NCBI GenBank assembly: GCA_934630495.1
Contig: CAKTVW010000014.1
Location: 1 to 51,453, forward strand
Length of the DNA: 51,453 nucleotides
Reading direction: 5' to 3'
DNA from: an uncultured Oscillospiraceae bacterium
GTDB taxonomy: Bacteria > Bacillota > Clostridia > Oscillospirales > Oscillospiraceae
Under the pieces are notes generated by a model. It saw nothing but the letters and a program-made list of their open reading frames with translations, was not told the origin of the DNA and made no database searches. The stretch's first letter is position 1, and each line of letters opens with the position of its first letter. Shown here in pieces: positions 9,001 to 16,302 of this stretch. A program made the translations under genes and the position numbers.

Positions 9001-11833
9001 CGCCCAGCCCGCAGGCGTCACCGCCGATATCACCGTCAAGGAGATCACAATTGTCGGTGCAGCGGTCGAACCCTCTAAGGTCTACGACGGCACGACTGCC
9101 GCGACCGTCACGAACGCAGGCACTCCGTCCGAGAACTTCGACGGCGAGAATTTGACCGTTAAAATCGGTACGGCTGCCTACGACGACAAGAATGTCGGCA
9201 CGGGCAAGACCGTTGCCTTTACTGACTTCGCTCTGAGCGGCAGGGATGCGGCAAACTACACGCTCACCGCCCAGCCCGCAAGCGTCACCGCCGATATCAC
9301 CGTCAAGGAAGTCACCATCAACGGCACGGCTGTCGCCGCTGCCAAGGTCTACGACGGCACGACCGCCGCAGAGATCACGAACATCGGTGAGCTGTCCGAG
9401 AACTTCGACGGCAAGGGCCTGACCATCAAAACAGGCTCCGCCGCCTACGACGATAAGAACGTGGGCAACGCCAAGGCCGTGACCTTCACCGGCTTCACCC
9501 TGACCGGCAAGGAAGCAGGGAACTACAAGCTCGTTTCCCAGCCCGGCGATGTGACTGCCGATATCACCGCGAAGGAACTGACGATCGACGGCCTCAAGGT
9601 CAGCGACAAGCAGTATGACGGCACGACTGCCGCCACCATCGAGGGTATGCCGACGCTCGTCGGCGTGGTCGAGGGCGACACGGTTCGTCTCGTGAACGGT
9701 ACACCGACCTTCGACAGCGCGGCGATCGGCAAGGATATTCCGATCCATTTCACCGCCTTTGCCCTTGAGGGCGACGCGGAAACGGTCGCGAACTACACGC
9801 TCACGCAGCCGACCGGCATCACCGCTTCCATCGTTGAATACCTGTCCGACGGCACGGAGTACCGCGTCAATTCCAACGACTGGATCAACACCGATTTTGT
9901 CGTCACGGCCAACGACGGCTGGCAGCTCAGCCGGACGGATACGGCAAACGGCGAATGGACGCAGACGCTGACCGCTTCCGACGAAACCTCGGACGGCACA
10001 CTTACATTCTACGTCCGGAACACGACGACCGGCGTCATCTCCTCCGTCGTGACCCAGCACTACAAGATCGACAAGACCGCCCCGACCGGCGGGGTCACGC
10101 TGAACGAGCGCACTGCGTTCCAGACCATCCTGAACAAGATCACATTCGGCCTGTTCTTCAACAGTGAGGTCAACGTCAAGCTCACGGCGGACGACGACGC
10201 CTCGGGCATCCGGTCCATTCTCTATTACAAGTCCGACAAGCTCCTCGATGAGGCAGCGGTCCGCGCCCTCACCGACTGGACGGACGACAGCGACTTCGAC
10301 ATCCCCGCCGAGGACATGGAGCGCTTCATCATCTACGTCCGTATTGAAGACAACGCCGGAAACGTCACCTACATCGGCTCCGACGGCGCGACCTTCGATA
10401 CCACCGCACCGGAGATCGTCGGCGTAGAGGATGGAAAGACCTACTATGTGACCAAGCGCGTCGCCGTGGACGACGAGAATCCTGAGGCCGTGACCCTGAA
10501 CGGCAAACCGGTCAGCGAAGTGTTCTCTCTCACGGGCGACACCGACGCAGTCTACGTCATCCACGCGATCGACAAGGCAGGCAACGAAACCGAGATCACG
10601 GTCGTCATGAAGCCTATTTCCTCCGTCACCGACGCCATTGCGGCCATTACGGTCGACAATGTCAAATCAAGCGACGCCGAACTGATCGCGTCGGTCGAGC
10701 GTCAGATCTTGGACATTGCCGAGGCATTTGACGAGGATGAGTCCACTGCCGAGGAATGGCAGCAGCTTGTGGATGCGGCGGCAAAGTGCAAGGCGCTGGA
10801 AGAGCGCATTGCTGTCGTCGCGGCGGAGATCGACCGCATCACCGAGGCCGTGAACGGCTATGACATCGACACCGTTACCAGCGACGACAAGGCCGCTATC
10901 GAGCAGTTGATTGCCGATATCGACGCGCTGCTGAACGGCGACAATCTGACCGATGCCGAACGCGAAGCGCTTGAAGCGCTGAAAGCGGCGGCGCAGGTCC
11001 TCCTCGACCGCATTGCCGAGGCCAAGGCTGCGGCGGAGGCCGACGAGATCATCGAGGTCAAGGACATCACCAAGGATAACGTAAAGCCCGAAGACAGGGA
11101 AGCGCTTGAAAAGGCGCGGACGGCCCTTGAGGATGCTCTTGACAAGTTTGGCGGCAACTACACCGAGGCAGAGCGCAAAGCCCTTGAGGACCAGCTCGAA
11201 GCCGTCAAGGAAGCCCTCGCGGCGATCGAAAACGCCGAGAAGGCCGCCGTGGCCATCGACGATCTCCCGAACCCCGACGACGCGAAGCTCGGCGACAAGG
11301 ACGAAGCCGAAAAGGTCAAGGACCTCGTAGACGGCCTGACGGAAAACGAGAAGTCCATGCTCGGCAAGGACGCGCTCGACAAGCTGGACGACGTGATCGA
11401 ACGCATCGAGGCGCTGGAAAAGATATCCTTCGCTCCGTCGATCATCGAGGGCGCACACCAGAAGTGGTATGAAAGCTCGAAGGCAAACGCACGCTTCGTC
11501 AGCAATGCCGAATTTGACGAGTTCGTCAAGGTCCTCGTCGACGGCACAGGGCTTTCAAGGGATAACTACCTTGTCTACGAGGGCAGTACGGTAGTCGAAT
11601 TGAAGGCGAGCTATCTTAAAACGCTTTCCGCAGGCGGACACACGCTCAGCATCGTCTCCAAAAACGGCACGGCAAGCACGACCTTTACAGTCGTGAAGGA
11701 TGCAAAGCAGAACACGCCGCAGACCGGTGACAACAGCGGCCTGTATCTGTGGATCGCCATGCTCTTTGTCGGCATCGTCGCTGTGATCGGCGTCCTGTGC
11801 GCGGCTAAAAAGAAAAAGCGTATCGCAGAATAA
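1..11833 (+). CDS. Giant cell-wall-anchored repeat surface protein (5' end outside window)
   Basis: The reading frame is open from base 2, so the start lies upstream; ATG 140 is internal. About 3,940 residues are visible. From 1 to about 7100 it repeats a module: a CxxC knuckle (such as DGTCTFCGAP), then a stretch rich in LDLNGK-type phrases resembling right-handed beta-helix repeats. Ig-like segments follow at about 7150-8000 and 10080-10600, with paired NTITFGLFF and NKITFGLFF phrases. Five YDG/MBG-type repeats occupy 8507-9838. A helical, Glu/Ala-rich region of FIVAR type runs from about 10640 to 11430. The C-terminus has a TPQTGD sortase-like motif, a hydrophobic segment and the basic tail KKKKR. 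I infer surface display and adhesion or scaffolding; ligand and any enzymatic role are unknown. No sortase gene is in the window. It stands alone and ends at two hairpins. Confidence 0.9.
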   Translation, partial: EAPTEGPSETPTKAPTKAPIAVHATEHTHVKGSDGCCTVCDAPIIAMVFGTSGQIYCVTLAEAFEACTGTLDVISMEANATLAESLTVADHRVAINLNGYTISGDGSITVDYTAEQDTAGFYISGNGGKIDVPVTVSANGSMEVYGEITFGRPLIVSGKMHFEGDNAKLGAVLVSDSAALTVKGDTSIGSLTISEHAKVQISGGTYNKISAPVTAKVSDLLASGYIFETAEGKAIAPDTLLSGITSYPLNVILCRHTELNADGTCTFCGAPAEAKIGEKFFGSFTEATTYANANPGSTIVLQSNVSLPGTTAPEDWPYIAADTTLDLNGKELDMVFVGKPDYDEYYDVTGVTPGSLTVTGSGYVSNAITLYGGEVTVNSGEINTLEVRAYVPCTAAITGGEVGTLRTGDENDNATVNVSVSGGTVKSVSSSAGTITFNDHTEAAAGGTDPSWYVSSGKVIVNGGTFNFALRDCTGSLILNGGTFSAIELSLYGATTTLADLLGEGRAFYGEDGTVIKADELTTLTNVTVKEHTHPDFSDDGKCPECGAPCKHTTVDENGKCTGCGAQFAVSLQVGDSISYHNNFESAINAAPRNMSAPVTITLLTDSPAYDIWGSRNITLDLNGKHLLGDTVTVNEHCTLTLTGSFDKFDLPLIVNGDANGTGELDRTGILVINPTGGAGVVETINAKAASRVTVLGGTINNLSIQTTDTKELSYIDLAGGTYNNISFPNINGNITLTDLLAPNCAFRCDEGFSKYPAGALIDYGFRLDAKTLIRNLSVVPCEHTVKNDWLGCCGHCGKTYAVKITSADGTVTYLETLPEEGLTNAEGDTITPLQDLTKITVKGSCRIELNGRTIGTLDAALADELTLYGIGTVQNLSLGTDDATGSHAATLALESSSSGAPTVNSLHVYRTTKDTKLTCGTFRCIDTMQAGILVADLLAEGYGLVDASGNVVRFRTNYYNGGEAGVAKHTHSFTKNSDGLDECPCGMACSHSSIGEDGKCNNCHYQLLVAALTLDNGDKAKFDSLEDAWDAAIEFPGSTLKLLCDLSLDDSAEYFLAESGSFTFDLNGKTLEADAQGYIFQIAGTANVTIKNGSIYNTFYFAPGQTQFFYGNGNAVSVMGGTAVLENLELTGGEGGSDDNYVKPCPIQLESTGNLTVTGCTVHGTLLLWVFDSSATTVQIASTVMYGGLDYTGLGTEKDPELIRSFFAAGNKFLTDEGKFISITDDAYWTFVTQGTVSFARFTYSDSAKVTPHNHTYKDGYCTSCEAPCDHSGDDHSQKATYFKQAVCSVCGASYGDLLTDETYPTITITGDLAMKNVEDTATYDKYISSGITVKVEATDDSYTQDGFNPETDSVTLTYRIVATAETYAEVKNAYDYGRFLPLENNQVTYTPTEDSDGKTRIIYIAAEDKAGNVTFAATEGFTVDMQKPMVTMISPEEKVLSDNSLHICCAPEIVFSVSDVNFDRIETQQGVTLTQDANGNYRLFRDSHYPTQYIIAVDKAGNQTRILFALYDSHNFNEAGICTQCGKQAVAKLTLGETTMMFVSGDELFDALAEETTYDGASVTLLQDTTITANVSVKSDVLIDLNGKTLGDSGISIYGDVTIYSTEGTGNITSPIAVLDDAQLTMGVGLGNVGYLVLRGKTTIYSGDYKRLDSFLTPTGGAEEVDPAAEAALFRLCGGHFANIALKAADVRDILAKGYRFEGITYANATGTDASDVTVIPCDHAGIRGDPEPVCPGCGLEVYATVEHGTDTFVFDSFEAAIRCAESRENSALVLWRNIELDGQNASSLLESGGYRLKTGKYSIELNDRTLTLSGSHSLDVEGSCDLTITGYGTVSSSSGTDWLTVGSGAHLTVESGDLAVPLFAYGTDTLTLKGGSFRQITSKPNIDTQKSCSPLLYLASGCAFRLADGTYANENHVVSQVISGYGTDYWIENVTVVPSPLTVTTQPADVTLYDTMPADRRPVVQAIASHAEDKEEAVTVTLEKTDGTVKATQNVNLHPQMILKFKLDSFTNADSGEYRIKLAWNGLEVCTDAFRITVGTCTHPEIYGNDNKCTTCYADIAAQITKADAVTTYYDRLDAALTLAKTADYNGCTLKLLADAAGTLKVDSGDFKIDANGKTIGKLTVMKSAKLELRKGTITGAVTTAKTATFTASNCTFKAAVNCNGNGIFTSSTFEMALNARGDNVDMNYCTLNDALNLSGGGSLHGSKASGLITVNNGAVLDCSGSSSVHSAALVKSGGKMYVHNSMKFTGDITVQADAELTLYAGEFAKLVAKSGSTLSVKPTESNTVKITTAEIGDVNGAANATFYAGVTFGHLTINDRRAIDCLADGLGYWDNDRSEITDGRNPILSNVTVVAHEHDCRWVTATHEKLCGCGYVAATDTTAPVILYIENGATYYNATQFLAYDDNEFIVTVDGVDVSSGYVSGTFSYVIAQDNQAHVVTATDIAGNATTVTVTVMKTYSVIKSTGAGYTIYGLPSANHGQSYRFSVAIAEGYSKTDSFKVEVNGQTLQSDTATYLYEPVESDLHITVTGVADITPPEAEISIGTNKFNSFLNTITFGLFFKKTQTVTVTATDAGSGVVSMEYLLSATAFASADAITGDWTTLDMENGTAGFNIEPQQKAIVYVRVTDESGNITVVNSEGIVLYTDAEKINESATFVMNSDKDVSFSVKLNGNRIAAVYNGTQKLRENSDYTRYATGATTLNNRYLRTLAAGEYNIRVTFDPMGEKYVEREGNEAPVELTFKLIVGKQTPTIDHKTYDGKTYDGNPIGIPIYNTDSDGAAAYEYKPADADDTAYTTTAPKNAGLYAIRITLAESDSFQAASSTMTFEIYPKKLTVSGVTVASKVYDATTDAEITSAGTLNGLVGSDKVSIVTGKAAFDDKNVGTAKTVTLTGFAISGDDAANYELNKQPSGVTADITALEITIEGVTVKPTKVYDGTTAAEITSYGTLSENFDGENLAIVHGTAAYDDKDVGTDKDVSFVGFALTGAASANYTLTAQPAGVTADITVKEITIVGAAVEPSKVYDGTTAATVTNAGTPSENFDGENLTVKIGTAAYDDKNVGTGKTVAFTDFALSGRDAANYTLTAQPASVTADITVKEVTINGTAVAAAKVYDGTTAAEITNIGELSENFDGKGLTIKTGSAAYDDKNVGNAKAVTFTGFTLTGKEAGNYKLVSQPGDVTADITAKELTIDGLKVSDKQYDGTTAATIEGMPTLVGVVEGDTVRLVNGTPTFDSAAIGKDIPIHFTAFALEGDAETVANYTLTQPTGITASIVEYLSDGTEYRVNSNDWINTDFVVTANDGWQLSRTDTANGEWTQTLTASDETSDGTLTFYVRNTTTGVISSVVTQHYKIDKTAPTGGVTLNERTAFQTILNKITFGLFFNSEVNVKLTADDDASGIRSILYYKSDKLLDEAAVRALTDWTDDSDFDIPAEDMERFIIYVRIEDNAGNVTYIGSDGATFDTTAPEIVGVEDGKTYYVTKRVAVDDENPEAVTLNGKPVSEVFSLTGDTDAVYVIHAIDKAGNETEITVVMKPISSVTDAIAAITVDNVKSSDAELIASVERQILDIAEAFDEDESTAEEWQQLVDAAAKCKALEERIAVVAAEIDRITEAVNGYDIDTVTSDDKAAIEQLIADIDALLNGDNLTDAEREALEALKAAAQVLLDRIAEAKAAAEADEIIEVKDITKDNVKPEDREALEKARTALEDALDKFGGNYTEAERKALEDQLEAVKEALAAIENAEKAAVAIDDLPNPDDAKLGDKDEAEKVKDLVDGLTENEKSMLGKDALDKLDDVIERIEALEKISFAPSIIEGAHQKWYESSKANARFVSNAEFDEFVKVLVDGTGLSRDNYLVYEGSTVVELKASYLKTLSAGGHTLSIVSKNGTASTTFTVVKDAKQNTPQTGDNSGLYLWIAMLFVGIVAVIGVLCAAKKKKRIAE
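8507..9838 (+). repeat. Five tandem YDG-type repeats inside the surface protein gene
   Basis: Units begin at about 8507, 8771, 9038, 9305 and 9572. Spacing is 264 bp for the first pair and exactly 267 bp (89 codons) afterwards. Each contains a KVYDGTTAA-like phrase, and the three middle units share SENFDG and AAYDDK(N/D)VG phrases. The fifth is the most divergent (KQYDGTTAAT). The high nucleotide similarity of the middle units makes unequal recombination in whole-codon steps plausible. Confidence 0.85.
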
Positions 11834-11855
11834 CAAAGGCATAAGTAAAAGACTT

Positions 11856-11890
11856 GGCGGGCAGGCGCTGATGCACCTGCCCGCCGAAAC
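11856..11890 (+). terminator. Hairpin just after the surface protein gene
   Basis: A 10-bp perfect stem, GGCGGGCAGG (11856-11865) with CCTGCCCGCC (11876-11885), lies 22 bases after the stop. Only a short interrupted T stretch follows, so it may be a weak terminator or a 3' stability hairpin; the stronger signal is the next hairpin. Confidence 0.45.
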
Positions 11891-11920
11891 TTTGTGCTGC
11901 ATATTGGGTAATTGTGTCAA

Positions 11921-11971
11921 TAAAAAGCGGTCATTTCAGACGGCGCGGAGCCGCGAAATGACCGCTTTTGC
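11921..11971. terminator. Bidirectional terminator between convergent genes
   Basis: A perfect 15-bp inverted repeat, AAAAGCGGTCATTTC (11923-11937) and its complement (11955-11969), has a small inner CGGC/GCCG stem in its loop. The arms begin with AAAA and end with TTTT, so both strands present a stem followed by U residues. It sits between the rightward surface protein gene and the leftward HAD gene. Confidence 0.8.
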
Positions 11972-11998
11972 AGCGTGATATGAAAAAATGTCCGACGA

Positions 11999-12799
11999 TT
12001 ATTTGACCGAGATCGGGCGAATCAGTCCGAAATGCTCCAGCGCGTGGAGCAGTCCGTCGTCGTCACAGTCGTCTGTAACGTAGTCCGCCGCCTCCAGCGC
12101 CTCGGGCGTCCCGTTTCCCATTGCTACGCCGATCCCGGCGGCGCGAAGCATCTCAAGGTCGTTTTCGGAATCGCCGAAAGCGATCGCTTCTTCCGCCGTC
12201 AGTCCGTAACGGGCAAGTATCCCAAGCATGGCGTTGCGTTTTCCGCCATCGCGGGAGATCAGGTCGTGTCCGAGCGGGAACCACTGCGTGGTGCGGCTGT
12301 GCGGCGCGAGCGCAACGATCTGCTCCATCTCCGCGCGCGATACAAACAGGACGATTTTGTAGATCGGCTTTTCCAGCATCGGACGGAGCTGACCGAGCTT
12401 CGGCGGTCGGGTGTGGATCGCTTCCATGGCCGCTTCCACATGGGCGTCAAGGTGGTTCAAAACGCTCTGCTCCGCGCTGACCATCCAGCAGGCACAGCCA
12501 AGCTGTTCCGCGCGGTCCAGCACGGCGGCGGCATCCGCAGGATCGAGCGGTGTTCCGTAAAGCAGCTCACCCGTCGGCGCATAGGCATCCTGACCGTTGT
12601 TGGTCAGATAGCCGTCAAAGTCGATCCCGTCAAGCAGATGCTCTTCGGCAATTTCAAATTTTGAGCGGCCGGTCGCCACGAAGCACAGAACCCCGTTTCG
12701 GCGCAGTGCGGCGATGGCATATTTTGCCGACGGCGGATAGACCTTGCTTTTCAGGGAAACCAGAGTGCCGTCAATGTCAAAAAAAGCTGCTTTTATCAT
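11999..12799 (-). CDS. HAD-superfamily Cof-type phosphatase
   Basis: Encodes about 266 residues, the usual length of Cof/YbiV-type cytosolic sugar-phosphate phosphatases. Visible HAD motifs are motif I FFDIDGT near the N-terminus (nucleophile and acid/base Asp), motif II ATGRS, the motif III Lys in GGKRNAM and motif IV GDSENDLEML. The ATG at 12799 is preferred over upstream codons because AAGGAG lies a few bases before it, and the protein then starts directly at the fold (MIKAAFFD). It is last in the leftward gene run, 146 bases after the Clp ATPase gene, with a 13-bp hairpin (12892-12925) between them, so it may be separately expressed. Substrate cannot be told from sequence; a phosphorylated sugar, nucleotide or cofactor is typical. 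Confidence 0.9.
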   Translation of the reverse strand: MIKAAFFDIDGTLVSLKSKVYPPSAKYAIAALRRNGVLCFVATGRSKFEIAEEHLLDGIDFDGYLTNNGQDAYAPTGELLYGTPLDPADAAAVLDRAEQLGCACWMVSAEQSVLNHLDAHVEAAMEAIHTRPPKLGQLRPMLEKPIYKIVLFVSRAEMEQIVALAPHSRTTQWFPLGHDLISRDGGKRNAMLGILARYGLTAEEAIAFGDSENDLEMLRAAGIGVAMGNGTPEALEAADYVTDDCDDDGLLHALEHFGLIRPISVK

Positions 12800-12945
12800 G
12801 GGTAGCTCCTTGCAAGATAGAAATCTCTGTATTTTGTGCATCGCGGTGCAGAGGAGAGCGCTGCCGTAAGTGCAATAAACCGGGAACGGAGGCCGCCGGA
12901 CTGAAAAACGCATCAGTTCGGCGGCATTCGATGTTTTACGGGGAC

Positions 12946-15219
12946 TTACAGCGCGAGGATCCGAATTTCGCCGTTTTCGGCAGTCAGCTTGACCTGAGAG
13001 ATCGGTGCGTCATAGCTGTCGATGATCTTTTCAGCGACGCCGTCCTCGATATCACGCTGGATCGTGCGGCGCAGATTTCTTGCGCCGTAGGTGACGGAAT
13101 AGGACTTCTTTACCAAATGATCGATGATCGAATCGTCCCAAGAGAGGGAAATCCCGCGCTCGTCCAGATTGTCCTTCAATTCGCCCAGCATGATCGCGGC
13201 GATCCCGCGGAAATTCTCTTCGGTCAGACGGTTGAAGCAGACGATCTCATCGACGCGATTTAAAAATTCAGGCCGCAAAAAATCGGAAAGCGCGCGCATG
13301 GCCTTTTCCTTGCTCTGCTCGGAAACGGTGCGGCCGAAACCGACCGAGCCGTCCTTGCGGTCCGAACCGGCGTTGGAGGTCATGACGATCACGGTGTTTT
13401 CAAAGTTGACGACACGTCCCTGCGCATCGGTGATGCGGCCGTCGTCCAAAATCTGCAAAAGCACGTTCAGAACGTCGGGATGCGCCTTTTCAAGCTCGTC
13501 AAAAAGAACAACACTGTAGGGCTTGCGGCGAATCTTCTCCGTGAGCTGCCCCGCCTCGTCGTAGCCGACGTAGCCGGGAGGCGAACCGATCAGCTTGGAG
13601 ACGGAGTGACGCTCCATGTATTCCGACATATCCAGACGGACAAGCGAGTCGACGGAATCAAACAGATCGTCTGCAAGGCACTTGACCAGCTCCGTTTTGC
13701 CGACGCCGGTCGATCCGACGAAAATAAAGGAGACAGGGTGCTTTTTTGTCGCGATGCCGACGCGGTTGCGGCGAATGGCGGAGGCGACGGCGCGAATGGC
13801 TTCGTCCTGTCCGACGATACGCTTTTTCAGGCGCTCCTCCAATGTGCGAAGCTGCTCATATTCCTGCGCACGAATTTTGCTGGCGGGAATCTTTGTCCAC
13901 AGCTCAATGATGCGGGCAAGATTTTCCGTCGTCAGGACCGGCGCGGGCAGCGCCTCCAATGCGGCAATTTCGCCGTCCAGTCGGCAAATGCTGCTGCGCA
14001 GGGTCGCCAGACGCTCGAAGTTCTCGTTTTCCGTGTCCTCGGTGAGCATTTTGACCTCAAGCTGATAATCCTCGCGTTCCTTGCGCTTTTCCGCAAGGTC
14101 GGAGATCGACTTGGTATGCAGGTTCAGATCCGAACAGGCCTCGTCCAGCAGATCGATCGCCTTGTCGGGCAGAAAACGGTCGGTAATATAGCGCTCCGAG
14201 AGAATGACCGCCTGACGCGCGATCTCCGGCGTAATGCGGACACCGTGGAACAGCTCATAGTAGTGTGCAACGCCGCGAAGAATGGCGACCGCCTCGTCGA
14301 TCGACGGCTCGGCGACGGTCACGGGCTGGAAACGCCGCTCCAAGGCCGCGTCCTTTTCAATGTATTTTCTGTACTCGGAAAAGGTCGTTGCGCCAATGAC
14401 CTGAATTTCGCCTCTGGAAAGGGCGGGCTTCAGAATGTTGGCAGCGCTCATGGAGCCTTCGGCATCGCCCGCGCCGACGAGATTATGCACCTCGTCAATA
14501 ACAAGAATGATATTGCCGCAGGCCTTGACCTCGGCAATCAGGCTTTTCATACGTCCTTCAAACTGACCGCGGAACTGCGTTCCCGCTACCAGCGCGGTGA
14601 GGTCGAGAAGATAGATCTCCTTATCGCGGAGCTTAAAGGGGACATTGCCCGCGACGATCCGCTGCGCAAGACCCTCGGCAATGGCGGTCTTGCCGACGCC
14701 CGGCTCGCCGATCAGGCAGGGGTTGTTCTTCTGGCGGCGGTTCAGGATCTGCACGACGCGCTCCGTTTCCACGTCGCGCCCGATGATCTTGTCAAGGGCG
14801 TTTTCCCGCGCCCTTGCGGTCAGGTTGATGCAGTAATTATCCAAGAATTTTTTCTTCTTGTTTTTCGGCTTTTCCGCAGCGGCGGCATCCTTCTTCTCCT
14901 TCGGCTCCTCGCGCGGTGCGATTTCGCCGCCGTTTCCGAACAGGCGGTTCATGTGCGGAAAGGTCGCGGTGCGGCTGCCGATGTCATCGTCCTCGTCATC
15001 TTCCTCGGGCTGCATCAGGGACATCATTTCGCTGTTGAGGCCGTCAAGGTCCTCGTCGGTGATGCCCATTCGCTCGACGATCTCGTCGACCTGCTTGATG
15101 CCAAGCTCCTTCGCGCACTTCAGGCAAAGACCTTCGTTGGTGCTTTTGCCGTTTTCGACCTTCGTTATAAAAATCACAGCGACGTTTTTTCCGCATCTGC
15201 TGCAAAGTGTCGGTTTCAT
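12946..15219 (-). CDS. Clp protease ATP-binding subunit with N-terminal zinc finger (ClpE-like)
   Basis: A 757-residue AAA+ unfoldase with two ATPase domains, expected to feed substrates to ClpP or act as a disaggregase. Residues 6-35 form a four-Cys zinc finger (Cys6, Cys9, Cys32, Cys35), the hallmark of ClpE, in place of the double Clp-N domain of ClpC. An acidic and then lysine-rich linker follows. Domain 1 has Walker A GEPGVGKT (171-178) and IDEVHN; a short coiled middle region surrounds residues 385-435. Domain 2 has Walker A GSTGVGKT (about residue 500), GSPPGYVGYDE and the arginine-finger region RPEFLNRVDE. The start has a perfect AAGGAGG. It lies 12 bases after the DUF5711-like gene, so co-transcription is likely. 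No CtsR site was recognised upstream. Confidence 0.92.
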   Translation of the reverse strand: MKPTLCSRCGKNVAVIFITKVENGKSTNEGLCLKCAKELGIKQVDEIVERMGITDEDLDGLNSEMMSLMQPEEDDEDDDIGSRTATFPHMNRLFGNGGEIAPREEPKEKKDAAAAEKPKNKKKKFLDNYCINLTARARENALDKIIGRDVETERVVQILNRRQKNNPCLIGEPGVGKTAIAEGLAQRIVAGNVPFKLRDKEIYLLDLTALVAGTQFRGQFEGRMKSLIAEVKACGNIILVIDEVHNLVGAGDAEGSMSAANILKPALSRGEIQVIGATTFSEYRKYIEKDAALERRFQPVTVAEPSIDEAVAILRGVAHYYELFHGVRITPEIARQAVILSERYITDRFLPDKAIDLLDEACSDLNLHTKSISDLAEKRKEREDYQLEVKMLTEDTENENFERLATLRSSICRLDGEIAALEALPAPVLTTENLARIIELWTKIPASKIRAQEYEQLRTLEERLKKRIVGQDEAIRAVASAIRRNRVGIATKKHPVSFIFVGSTGVGKTELVKCLADDLFDSVDSLVRLDMSEYMERHSVSKLIGSPPGYVGYDEAGQLTEKIRRKPYSVVLFDELEKAHPDVLNVLLQILDDGRITDAQGRVVNFENTVIVMTSNAGSDRKDGSVGFGRTVSEQSKEKAMRALSDFLRPEFLNRVDEIVCFNRLTEENFRGIAAIMLGELKDNLDERGISLSWDDSIIDHLVKKSYSVTYGARNLRRTIQRDIEDGVAEKIIDSYDAPISQVKLTAENGEIRILAL

Positions 15220-15231
15220 GTGGTGTCCTCC

Positions 15232-16302
15232 TTAGGGGTCATAAAATTCTGCGGACGTTTCGGTGATGCAGACGGCGCTGCCGTCCTCGCGGACAAGCGC
15301 ACAGAGCAGACCATCGCGCGAAAGCGTCGAAAGCGTTCGCAGCCTGTCGTCAAAAATCTGCAAGCCGCCGCTGCCTGTTACGGCGGTGAAGCGGCCTCGG
15401 GAATCGATGCTCTGCGCGTCCTCCGCTACGGCTGTCCGCGCGATCTCGCTTCCGTCGTCCGCGTACAGCACCAGCTCGCCGTCGTACAGCGCGGATACAA
15501 AGCTGCTGCCGAAGCTGCAGTCGTTCGGAGAGGGGAGCGATGCCGTGCAGTTTCCCTCAGAATCGAGAAAGAGCAGCTCGTCGGTGCAGACGGCGCACAG
15601 ACGGTCGTTTTCCAAAAAGGCAAGGGACAAGACCGTCTGCCGGCCGACAGCGTGCTCGCAGAGCACAGAGCCGTCCGCAGGAGAGATGAGACAAATCGTG
15701 TTTTCTTGGGAATCGGCCGACAGGAATGCGGCGGCGATCCGATCCTGAGAGAGCGCACAGCAGTAAAGGTATGCGCTGCCCGAGGTGCGGCGATACAGCA
15801 GCTCACTGCTCGGATCGTACAGCTCCAGCGCGGTCAGACGCTCGGTGTCGCGACGGATCACGGCAAAGCGGCCATCCGACGCGAGAGCGCCGCCTATAAG
15901 CATTCCGTCGGCCTCCTTTTCGGAAAGAACGTTTCCACTGTCGTCCAACAGCGCAAAGCGCGTTCCGCCGATGTCATACAGCAGCAGGTGACTGCCGCTG
16001 CCCGTTAAAACGGGCGAGGAAAATGCTCCCGTTAACGCTTTCAGCGGCTTCGGGGCGCAGACAGTGACGCCGCCGCGGCTTGCGTAGGCAAAGCCTTTGT
16101 TTGTCAAAGTATAGCAGAATCCGTCCGAAATCGCAATCGATTCCTGTAAAGAATCTGTAAATTCTTGCTTTTGCGGGGTCGTTTTGAAATAAAAATAGGA
16201 AAGCGGAACAGCGGCGACCAGCAGCGCCAGCAGTCCGAAATACAAAAAAGGATGCGTTTTCTTTTTTCTCGGCGTTTCCTTCCTCGGCGTCCTAACGGAC
16301 AT
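15232..16302 (-). CDS. Membrane-anchored beta-propeller-like protein (DUF5711-like)
   Basis: About 356 residues: a short basic N-terminus (RKETPRKKK), one transmembrane segment (about residues 17-36), then an extracytoplasmic part built of repeated short beta-strand units such as DGSAVCI, DGELVLYADDGS and DPSSELL. This resembles WD/PQQ-like propellers and the clostridial DUF5711 family; the match is by pattern memory. The start at 16302 is chosen over ATG 16326 because GGGGAGG lies just before it, giving an 11-base overlap with the end of truA. It is cotranscribed between truA and the Clp ATPase gene. No catalytic residues were recognised; a protein-protein scaffold at the membrane surface is only an inference. 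Confidence 0.75.
   Translation of the reverse strand: MSVRTPRKETPRKKKTHPFLYFGLLALLVAAVPLSYFYFKTTPQKQEFTDSLQESIAISDGFCYTLTNKGFAYASRGGVTVCAPKPLKALTGAFSSPVLTGSGSHLLLYDIGGTRFALLDDSGNVLSEKEADGMLIGGALASDGRFAVIRRDTERLTALELYDPSSELLYRRTSGSAYLYCCALSQDRIAAAFLSADSQENTICLISPADGSVLCEHAVGRQTVLSLAFLENDRLCAVCTDELLFLDSEGNCTASLPSPNDCSFGSSFVSALYDGELVLYADDGSEIARTAVAEDAQSIDSRGRFTAVTGSGGLQIFDDRLRTLSTLSRDGLLCALVREDGSAVCITETSAEFYDP

Noticed and set aside
6524..10564. 1346-codon open frame on the minus strand inside the surface protein gene
   Set aside because: It is a shadow of strongly biased, repetitive codons (GAC/GTC/ACC) on the plus strand; no ribosome-binding site, no recognisable domain and low-complexity Arg/Gly/Asp content.
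13480..16008. 842-codon plus-strand open frame opposite the Clp ATPase and DUF5711-like genes
   Set aside because: Complement of clearly conserved coding sequence; no start signal or domain.
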